52,007 nt of DNA from contig NZ_NMQW01000062.1 of the NCBI RefSeq assembly GCF_002234615.1, positions 1 through 52,007 of the forward strand, in the 5' to 3' direction. Positions within the stretch are counted from its first letter, which is position 1, and every line of letters begins with the position of its first letter. Below the pieces are notes generated by a model. The model did no database searches, was not told the DNA's origin, and worked only from the letters and a program-made list of their open reading frames with translations. The translations under genes and the position numbers were made by a program. This document shows positions 46,038-52,007 of this stretch, piece after piece. Source of the DNA: Paenibacillus rigui. Lineage in GTDB: Bacteria; Bacillota; Bacilli; Paenibacillales; NBRC-103111.

Positions 46038-46898
46038 TTATCCCCTCCCGAATGCAGCCAAATATTCTGAACGCATAAATCGCTGCAGGAAAACCAGCAA
46101 CAAGATTCCCGGTATCATCAACAACACGGACGTTACCGACGCGACCTGCATCTCATAGCCATTTGCAGCATTATACATAAAAACCGGCATCGTAATATGA
46201 AAAGGGGCTCCAATTAATAAGCTTCCCGTGAATTCATCCAACGAATATAAAAAAACTAATAAGGAGCCCGCGATAATTCCTGGAGTGGCCATCGGCAGCA
46301 CCACATGAAAAAATGTGTACAATTTGCCGCCGCCCAACATATAAGAGGCCTCTTCCATTGACTCTGCGACAGATTGAAATACAGACACCAACGTCCATAC
46401 GGAAAATACGATGGCACCCACCAAATGAATCAAAATCAGACCGGGCAACGTACCTACGAGATCAAAGCGATAGAGTAAAACCATCGCATTCGTGAATACC
46501 GGAAGCTGAGGAAATGCCTGAGGCAGTAAAAACAGCAGCAGTATAAAATGCTTTAAAGGTAGCCGATTACGAGCAATTAAATAAGATAAGGGAACGGTTA
46601 TTACCAGGCATATCAGCGTGACCGTTATCGCAATAACAAAGCTCAGCCCAAGAGATGTGAGCATCTTGCCTTCGAATACGAGATGCCAATATTTGAATCC
46701 CCAGTCGCTTGGAAACGGGCTAGGCCAGAACCATTTTTCTGCTACTGACCATAAGACAAGGCTGGAAAGCGGGCCAAAAATAAAAAATATGGATACCGCA
46801 TAAATCAGCAGACGGCGCGTCATGCGAGCGAAGGGTGCCTTTCTATTTGTCAGATCCAGCGGACGGTTAGCAGCAGCTACCGAAATGGATTTGTTCAT
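46038..46898 (-). CDS. ABC transporter permease (PotC type)
   Basis: 286 residues with six helices. The EAA loop is VAESMEEASYMLGGGKLYTFFHVVLPMATPG. The start ATG overlaps the stop of the preceding permease by four bases (ATGA), giving translational coupling. It forms the membrane channel together with that permease. Confidence 0.9.
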   Translation of the reverse strand: MNKSISVAAANRPLDLTNRKAPFARMTRRLLIYAVSIFFIFGPLSSLVLWSVAEKWFWPSPFPSDWGFKYWHLVFEGKMLTSLGLSFVIAITVTLICLVITVPLSYLIARNRLPLKHFILLLFLLPQAFPQLPVFTNAMVLLYRFDLVGTLPGLILIHLVGAIVFSVWTLVSVFQSVAESMEEASYMLGGGKLYTFFHVVLPMATPGIIAGSLLVFLYSLDEFTGSLLIGAPFHITMPVFMYNAANGYEMQVASVTSVLLMIPGILLLVFLQRFMRSEYLAAFGRG

Positions 46899-47737
46899 TT
46901 CTTCGCCAACCCCTTCAAGTAATAGATGGCAGCTCCCATAGAAGCTATATAGGTTATGACACCAATCGTATTGGCTAATCCGTAATTATGCTGATAGACG
47001 CTTTGATGGTACAAATCCATCATCAGCATTTGTGGACCGCTTGCATTGCCCAGCATGGAAGGTATGGAAAAGCAACCCAGCATAGAAGTGAAGGTCAGTA
47101 CCGCCATAACACCAATGCTGCTTTTGTTCATAGGAACGAGAAAATGCCAGATCAGCCTTAGCTTCCCCGCCCCCATCCCTCGCGCTGCTTCCAGCATGCC
47201 TTCATTTACTGACCGAAAGCCGCCGAGCACCAAAAGCAGTGCCAAACCGAGATTTTTCCAAACCAATGCGGCAATGAGACCGAACGTGGTGAATGCAAAG
47301 GAAGGCATCAGATCCGGATCGAAAAAGCCTGTTATAGCAATAGCCGAATTGAGCGTGCCATGTGGCGCAAGAAATACCCGCATGGCATGTCCAACAACGA
47401 CGAACGGGACAAACAACGGGATTTTAAATATAAATTCCAGCACTGGATAAGCGCCAAGACGAAGAAAGCCGCCGATCATCACAGTGAATACGACAAGCAG
47501 GGCAAGACTGGCTAAACAAACCCACAGTGTAAAAACCAAATCGCCGCCATATAAAGAGAAGGCTTCAGCATAATTGGCAAACGTCCAGACCCCCTCCTGT
47601 GAACGAAGGCTGGAAATGAAGGAGAGAACAAACGGATACACAAACAGCAGCCCGACAACGGCAATAGCAGGAGTGGCAGGTCCCACTCCTGCTGCTTTGT
47701 TCCAGAAGAGGATGGAAGGTGAGTTAATTTTTCTCAT
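46895..47737 (-). CDS. ABC transporter permease (PotB type)
   Basis: 280 residues, six helices. The EAA loop is VNEGMLEAARGMGAGKLRLIWHFLVPM. The gene begins 14 bases inside the end of the binding-protein gene and overlaps the next permease by four bases. Partner of the 46038-46898 permease. Confidence 0.9.
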   Translation of the reverse strand: MRKINSPSILFWNKAAGVGPATPAIAVVGLLFVYPFVLSFISSLRSQEGVWTFANYAEAFSLYGGDLVFTLWVCLASLALLVVFTVMIGGFLRLGAYPVLEFIFKIPLFVPFVVVGHAMRVFLAPHGTLNSAIAITGFFDPDLMPSFAFTTFGLIAALVWKNLGLALLLVLGGFRSVNEGMLEAARGMGAGKLRLIWHFLVPMNKSSIGVMAVLTFTSMLGCFSIPSMLGNASGPQMLMMDLYHQSVYQHNYGLANTIGVITYIASMGAAIYYLKGLAKK

Positions 47738-48926
47738 ATGCCGTTTTCAGATGATCAAAATAGGTGTTGATCGGGAATGACTGGCCCCGCTTGTTCAGAT
47801 CGTCTGCTGTAATATCCTTGAACAATTTTTTCTTGCCTGCTTCACTAACCTTTGGAAGAACGACAGTTGCATCTATACCCGGGTACCAGCTGTTTTTCTC
47901 CACGATCACTTTAGCTTGAATTTCTGGAGAGGTCAGCAGATCAGCATATTGTAGAGCAGCTTCTTTATTTTTTGCATTTTTGGGAATGACCACGTACATA
48001 GGTTGACCAGGCAAGCCGGGATCGATGACTTTCAGACCATAGTTAGGATTCATGCGACCTTCATCTACCCATAAATTAAACATGTCAACCCATACAGGTC
48101 CCATGTCGATTTCGCCGCGGTTCAGCATATCCAACGTACCATTATTTCCATTCGTGTAAGTAACAGGCAGTGCTTTGAGCTCTTTCATAATTGCCGGCCA
48201 TTTTTGCTCCGTTGCCGCATCAAATGGGCCTTCACTCAACGTTTTGTAATCGCCTGATTTCCAATATGTATAGGCGGTGGCAAAAGCTACTCCACTTGCA
48301 CCATTTTTGATGCCATTATATCCAAAACGATTGGGATTCGCTTTGATCCAAGCCGTTAGCTCTTCAAAATTAGCAGGAAATTTCTTTACTTTATCGGGGT
48401 TATACGCCAAGGCGACCTGACTGTGGAACAGCGGAATGACATAGCCTTCCACATTGGTCCCCAAGCTGTTTTTGCTGTCGGGGGAAACGACGTACTGCTT
48501 GTTGGCTGATTGCGGCACCCATTTGTCCAAAAGATTATTATCAATCAGCTGCTGCATACCGCTTTGATGCACAATCGCGAGATCGATATCCCATTCCGTC
48601 TTGCCGGCATCCTTCTGCGCCTTTAATTTCTCGAATATTTTCTGCGTCCCACCATCTCCCGCGCCTGAATTGACGACGCGAACTTGAGACCCTGGATACT
48701 GCTTTTGGAACTCACCAACTACATTTTTCTCCTGCAGATCGGTCATGTTCGTATCTCCGGCTGTTGCCAAATTCAACTCATATTTCTTGGGTGCGGCCGC
48801 AGGAGCTGCTGCCTTCGTCCCGCTAGTGACAGCTGGGGCTTCTGTCGCAGCATTATTCGTACCGCAACCGGCGGATACGACCATCGTAAGCGTCATCGCG
48901 CACAGCACGTTCATCATTTTCTTCAT
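47724..48926 (-). CDS. Extracellular solute-binding lipoprotein (spermidine/iron/YnjB-like class)
   Basis: 400 residues from ATG 48926 behind GGGTGGAG. The lipobox is VSAGCG, a Thr/Ala/Pro linker follows, then a family 1/6-like binding fold (LNLATAGDTNMTDLQEKNVVGEF; DIDLAIVHQSGMQQLIDNNLLDKW; YVIPLFHSQVALAYNP; MLNRGEIDMGPVWVDMF; PMYVVIPKNAKN). The general architecture resembles YnjB/AfuA-class proteins. First gene of the five-gene operon; the palindrome at 48951-48971 lies 25 bases upstream, where a GntR repressor would block it. Ligand unknown. The metallophosphoesterase at the end of the operon favours a phosphorylated compound. Confidence 0.88.
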   Translation of the reverse strand: MKKMMNVLCAMTLTMVVSAGCGTNNAATEAPAVTSGTKAAAPAAAPKKYELNLATAGDTNMTDLQEKNVVGEFQKQYPGSQVRVVNSGAGDGGTQKIFEKLKAQKDAGKTEWDIDLAIVHQSGMQQLIDNNLLDKWVPQSANKQYVVSPDSKNSLGTNVEGYVIPLFHSQVALAYNPDKVKKFPANFEELTAWIKANPNRFGYNGIKNGASGVAFATAYTYWKSGDYKTLSEGPFDAATEQKWPAIMKELKALPVTYTNGNNGTLDMLNRGEIDMGPVWVDMFNLWVDEGRMNPNYGLKVIDPGLPGQPMYVVIPKNAKNKEAALQYADLLTSPEIQAKVIVEKNSWYPGIDATVVLPKVSEAGKKKLFKDITADDLNKRGQSFPINTYFDHLKTAYEKN

Positions 48927-48950
48927 ATTCTCCACCCTTTGCGAATTATT

Positions 48951-48971
48951 GAAGTGCTGTCTAGACACCTT
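48951..48971. promoter_or_regulatory. Candidate GntR/HutC operator 1
   Basis: GAAG-TGC-TGTCTAGACA-C-CTTC: a perfect 10-base palindrome (48958-48967) inside longer arms GAAG/CTTC. It lies between the GntR gene and the binding-protein gene. HutC-subfamily operators in other bacteria contain related cores (for example TGGTCTAGACCA). The same TGC-TGTCTAGACA arrangement occurs at 49938. Confidence 0.75.
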
Positions 48972-49049
48972 CAATCCCATTATGGAGGAGCTTTGTTAAC
49001 GGTCTGTCAACTATATATAAAGAGATTATGAAGTCCGCCGAAGAATCGA

Positions 49050-49778
49050 CTATCTCCGACGATTCACCCAGAACTGAAACACGTCATTGCGATAATAGTC
49101 ATACGAAAATAAAACGGGCATATGCTGCTGGTCAAAATGGATTTGCTTCATCATGAGCACCGTTGTGTTCTGCTTTACTTGAAGCTTTCTGCATATAGGG
49201 TCGGTATGATGAGGAACGATCAGCTCGGTATTGGCACCCGTCAGCCTAATACCGCATTCGACTTCAAGGAATCGGGCCAAGGAGCCCGTAAGAGGTGTTT
49301 TTTGAAAAGCCTGCTCGATTAACGCGAGGGGCATAATATTAATATTATGGGCGACCGGCTCCTCATTGGCAGTTCGAGTCCGCTCATTAATGATCACGGG
49401 GCTATGTAGTGGAATTTTCAAATGTTGAGCCCATTCCTCTTTGCAAGGCTCTGTCCGAATAAATTGCTCCAGCTGGCCTTCCACCAATCCCGCTGATCGG
49501 ATAATATCTTCGGTCGAAGTTAACTGGTTGATACTGCTTGGAATGGAGCTTAAAGGCAGCCTAACAAAGCGCCCTACCCCCTTTCTCACGTCCAGCTTTC
49601 CTTCCTGCTCCAGCTGTTTCATCGCAGCACGCACCGTTTCCCGGCTTACTTGAAAATGGTGGGCCAACTCTATTTCAGCTGGCAGACGATCGCCTACCTT
49701 AAGCTCTCCGCTCTTCATCATCCCATCGATGCTTTCCTTGATTATTACATATTGACTGACTTTCATCTGTTTTGCCAT
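49050..49778 (-). CDS. GntR-family regulator, HutC subfamily (UTRA domain)
   Basis: 242 residues. The N-terminal winged helix (about 5-75) reads KVSQYVIIKESIDGMMKSGEL, DRLPAEIELAHHFQVSRETVRAAMKQL and GVGRFVRLP. A UTRA ligand-binding domain (about 95-235) follows, with SPVIINERTRTANEEPVAHNINIMP and VLFSYDYYRNDVFQFWVNRR. HutC-type regulators respond to small effectors such as sugar phosphates, amino acids or alkylphosphonates. It lies between two matching palindromes (48951 and 49938) that flank the gene on both sides, so it probably represses the transport operon downstream and the Vps62-like gene upstream, and possibly itself. Confidence 0.9.
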   Translation of the reverse strand: MAKQMKVSQYVIIKESIDGMMKSGELKVGDRLPAEIELAHHFQVSRETVRAAMKQLEQEGKLDVRKGVGRFVRLPLSSIPSSINQLTSTEDIIRSAGLVEGQLEQFIRTEPCKEEWAQHLKIPLHSPVIINERTRTANEEPVAHNINIMPLALIEQAFQKTPLTGSLARFLEVECGIRLTGANTELIVPHHTDPICRKLQVKQNTTVLMMKQIHFDQQHMPVLFSYDYYRNDVFQFWVNRRR

Positions 49779-49937
49779 AACTGCTTCATCCTATCTTTGC
49801 TATGGATTAGACCTATTCTTGCTTATATCCTATCAGACTCCTCGAGAAGTGTAAAAGAGCAGCATATTGAATGACCCTCTTACAAAATCTTAATATGAGG
49901 ATAACACCGAGTATACATATAAACCCTATTATGTAAT

Positions 49938-49958
49938 AAGATGCTGTCTAGACATCTT
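49938..49958. promoter_or_regulatory. Candidate GntR/HutC operator 2
   Basis: AAGA-TGC-TGTCTAGACA-TCTT: the same 10-base core (49945-49954) and the same TGC offset as operator 1, but the outer arms changed together (AAGA/TCTT instead of GAAG/CTTC), keeping the dyad. It lies 63 bases before the ATG of the Vps62-like gene and 160 bases upstream of the GntR start. Confidence 0.75.
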
Positions 49959-50020
49959 AATTTTAGCAAATGTTTATAAAGCAAGTTTTCTACGAAAACT
50001 CTATGGAGGTTAATAATCAA

Positions 50021-51076
50021 ATGAAAACTGCAACGTCGAAATGGACAAAGAAATGGCGCCACCATGTCATGGTGACTGCTGCCCTCGCTGCTGTCGTTAT
50101 CGGATCGCTTTTTGGCTCCGCCACATCCTATGCCATTACAGACGCTGATCAAGACGGAATCGACGATAGTGTGGAGCAGACACTTCTTACGAAATACGCC
50201 CCCAAGCTCTACCTTCATCCGGATGAGGACAACAAACCTTCAAGCGTTGATTGGTATTTGCAGCGTGTAGCGATGCGGTTTCATCATGACGGTGGCTGCA
50301 GTGACGATCAAATCCTGGCTCTCGGCTCCGTGACGCAAGTCAATCTATCGGAACAAGCTCACCAAACGAAAAATTGGCTTTGCTCACATTCAGGCAGCAA
50401 CATCCTTTCCAGCCAATCACGCAACACCCGGGCTGACGAAGGTTTTTTCCTGCAGCCGCCTAACGACAACGGAATGGATAATACCGTACATTTGGGATCA
50501 ACGGACAGTGCTGAATGGAAAGCATACGCACATGTAAAATCCAGCAGTGTGCAGTCCGGAGGCTACGATCTGCAATATTGGTTCTTCTATCCTTATAACG
50601 ATTCCCCGTCTGTTGCCGGCGTGGATTTTAACCATGAGGGTGACTGGGAGCATATCACAGTGACCTTGAACAGCAGTCAGCAATTCGTTTCCGCATATTT
50701 CGCAGCCCATAATGGCGAAGGCAAGGATTATTCAGCTGCTCAGCTGCAGTTTGCCACTAAGGATGGCACACTAGCAAGCGATAGCCAGAAATTAACCAAT
50801 GATTACACACATCCCGTTGTATACTCGGCTTTAGGTACTCATGCAAGCTATCCGAGCGCTGGTCAACAATCCCGCGGCCTGCTTCCAAGTGATTATACAG
50901 GTGCCGGAAGCAGCTCCAATACGTACTACCATGTAGTCAATATGGGGGAATTATCATATCCCCTAAACAGTCAATCGTTTATTAATTACGCAGGCTTGTG
51001 GGGAGAGATTGGAGAAACGGATATTTCCACAGGCCCTGTAGGTCCTGCATTTCAAAGTGCCTGGAATACCAAATAG
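50021..51076 (+). CDS. Secreted Vps62-like (DUF946) protein
   Basis: 351 residues from ATG 50021 (TGGAGGT upstream; the earlier frame start at 49970 has no site). Residues 1-43 are a long basic signal peptide (KKWRHHVMV, hydrophobic core, ATSYA). An Asp-rich calcium-type motif follows (DADQDGIDD), then a Vps62-like domain: KYAPKLYLHPDEDNKPSSVDWYL, YWFFYPYND, VDFNHEGDWEHITVTL, and HPVVYSALGTHASYP. Fungal Vps62 and bacterial relatives carry these HEGDWEH and HASYP motifs; their biochemical activity is not established to my knowledge, though the conserved His, Glu and Asp suggest a metal-dependent hydrolase or binding site. It is divergent from the GntR gene and has an operator matching the transport operon's, so it may act outside the cell on the compound whose product is imported. 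Confidence 0.8.
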   Translation: MKTATSKWTKKWRHHVMVTAALAAVVIGSLFGSATSYAITDADQDGIDDSVEQTLLTKYAPKLYLHPDEDNKPSSVDWYLQRVAMRFHHDGGCSDDQILALGSVTQVNLSEQAHQTKNWLCSHSGSNILSSQSRNTRADEGFFLQPPNDNGMDNTVHLGSTDSAEWKAYAHVKSSSVQSGGYDLQYWFFYPYNDSPSVAGVDFNHEGDWEHITVTLNSSQQFVSAYFAAHNGEGKDYSAAQLQFATKDGTLASDSQKLTNDYTHPVVYSALGTHASYPSAGQQSRGLLPSDYTGAGSSSNTYYHVVNMGELSYPLNSQSFINYAGLWGEIGETDISTGPVGPAFQSAWNTK

Positions 51077-51129
51077 CCATTATAAATTTTAAATTATTCC
51101 CTATTTGATTTTGAGCACTACTCAAATTG

Positions 51130-51171
51130 AAAAGGAGCCTGCCACCGTACTTCAGTGGCAAAGCTCCTTTT
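51130..51171. terminator. Hairpin repeat, copy 2, after the Vps62-like gene
   Basis: AAAAGGAGC (51130-51138) pairs with GCTCCTTTT (51163-51171); the inner stem is TGCCAC/GTGGCA. It is 54 bases past the stop at 51076 and would terminate either strand. Nearly the same sequence is at 7114-7156. It is followed by GTGGATTTAGCATGTGGAGACGAG (51177-51201), matching the recombinase remnant at 44.0 kb. Confidence 0.75.
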
Positions 51172-51286
51172 CGCTTTTGTGGATTTAGCATGTGGAGACG
51201 AGCTTACACTGTTAAAAACCCTGTCAGTAAAATTCAGATAAAAGGTGCCGGAAAAATACGCAATATTTAGTTGGGTAGGTTACTCT

Positions 51287-51478
51287 TTAACCATAACCTA
51301 GGGGGTAACCCCCTCTCGGCGTTGCATTCCGTTCTGTTAGGTCTTTTAGAAGCGTCATCAGATTCTGCGGGTCAAATACATGGTCACCTATTCCTTCAAT
51401 CAGGCCAACTGCAAAAGCAGCATTGATATATGGAAGGGCCCCTGCATTTGCTTCTGTTACCCCGACCCCAACCACCAA
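51287..51478 (-). pseudogene. SLH-domain fragment
   Basis: A 63-codon frame containing ALPYINAAFAVGLIEGIGDHVFDPQN, which fits one SLH motif (Ayi-aAv-aGli-G-gd--FdP). No signal peptide, no further SLH motifs in frame, and no ribosome site, so it is a remnant. The rest of 51172-51623 holds recombinase-element debris and small hairpins (CCCAGT/ACTGGG at 51554-51568); I see no other gene there. Confidence 0.45.
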
Positions 51479-51588
51479 TATGGTACCGCTCAGCGTAAGG
51501 CCCCCGACAAGGTGCGTTCGATCTACCTATTACGAATCATTGGTTTTTGAACTCCCAGTCGAACTGGGCGGGGGCGTTTATAACGAAA

Positions 51589-51617
51589 TGAAGGACGCCC
51601 CGATCGGGCGTCCTTCA
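51589..51617 (-). terminator. Terminator of the SLH gene at the right edge
   Basis: TGAAGGACGCCC (51589-51600), loop CGATC, GGGCGTCCTTCA (51606-51617): a perfect 12-base stem starting 7 bases after the stop at 51624. The minus-strand tail (TTTCGTTATAAA) is only moderately T-rich. Confidence 0.75.
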
Positions 51618-51623
51618 CATATA

Positions 51624-52001
51624 CTAGCTAAGTGAATCCAACAACGTCTTCAACTGTGGATTAAGCTCCAGCACATTCAAGATGATCTGCAATGCTTCTG
51701 CACGTGTGGCATTGCTCTTGGGTTCGAATCTTCCATCCCCTTTACCGCTAACGATACCTGCCTGCGCTACTGCTTTGATATCACCAGCTGCATAAGAACC
51801 ATTCAGATCATTGAAATTGCCCTTTGTAGTGTCCTTCGCCAAGTCGTTAAGGTTTACTATGCGGGACAGCATGACAACCATTTCTTCACGCGTAATCGTT
51901 TTATCCGGCTTGAAGGTACTGTCATCGTAGCCTTTGATTACCCCTGCCGCTACAAGGTTCTCAATAGCTCCTTTAGCCCAGTTGTCACCAATGTCCTTCA
52001 A
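51624..52001 (-). pseudogene. C-terminal SLH region, cut by the window edge, with an in-frame stop
   Basis: 125 codons of SLH motifs: IGDNWAKGAIENLVAAGVIKGYDD, STFKPDKTITREEMVVMLSRI, AAGDIKAVAQAGIVSG, then RFEPKSNATRAEALQIILNVL and LNPQLKTLLDSLS. The last part closely parallels the C-terminus of the propeller SLH protein (LNPQIKNLLDSLN), so the two genes are paralogues. Immediately upstream in the same frame is TGA (52002-52004), inside what should be an SLH motif. Either the gene carries a nonsense or frameshift mutation, or the sequence has an error there; the remaining 3 bases of the window cannot decide. Confidence 0.6.
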
Positions 52002-52007
52002 TCAAAA

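Overview
The window looks like chromosome of a Paenibacillus-type Gram-positive (Paenibacillaceae). The evidence is the number of S-layer-homology (SLH) proteins, a family PL10 pectate lyase, a YesM/YesN-type two-component system beside a carbohydrate ABC importer, a LytS-type kinase, TTG/GTG starts behind strong AAGGAGG-like ribosome sites, and a ydaO-type c-di-AMP riboswitch. I see no rRNA, tRNA, CRISPR array or intact prophage.

Layout. (1) 0.3-11.3 kb: three large secreted SLH proteins on the minus strand: a pectate lyase, a protein with 14 RCC1 repeats, and a protein with about 14 'YAGT' propeller repeats plus fibronectin III domains. (2) 11.4-16.3 kb: a small stand-alone LuxR-type HTH protein and a 1462-residue pseudokinase/AAA/GAF/LuxR regulator whose HTH is its paralogue. 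(3) 16.7-24.9 kb: a compact minus-strand operon (FtsX-type permease, GT2 glycosyltransferase, ABC ATPase fused to a cyclic-nucleotide-binding domain, HlyD-type adaptor), divergent from a DUF2334 deacetylase-like protein with FG-GAP repeats. I infer an envelope or exopolysaccharide system. (4) 24.9-27.3 kb: IS630 debris, a divergent SDR/HxlR pair, and a c-di-AMP riboswitch ahead of only a short ORF. (5) 27.3-36.2 kb: a YesN/YesM-like system divergent from a sugar importer (two permeases, a binding protein), a Gfo/Idh/MocA dehydrogenase and a TIM-barrel isomerase, closed by a strong terminator. (6) 36.3-43.6 kb: a broken SLH gene, an SLH protein, a large SwmB-like secreted protein, and a LytS-type kinase with a hybrid response regulator. 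(7) 44.1-51.1 kb: a binding-protein/permease/permease/ATPase/metallophosphoesterase operon, a GntR/HutC regulator, and a secreted Vps62-like protein. Two matching palindromes containing TGTCTAGACA lie in front of the operon and of the Vps62-like gene, suggesting one regulon. (8) 51.2 kb to the end: SLH remnants.

Pieces of one decayed serine-recombinase element recur at about 7.1, 16.4, 43.8 and 51.1 kb. They border the functional blocks and suggest repeated insertion and decay. The candidates for undescribed biology are the CNB-regulated transporter/glycosyltransferase cluster, the GntR regulon joining phosphodiester-like uptake to a Vps62-like protein, and the paired LuxR regulators next to the propeller surface protein. 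All identifications come from reading motifs by eye; no database search was run.
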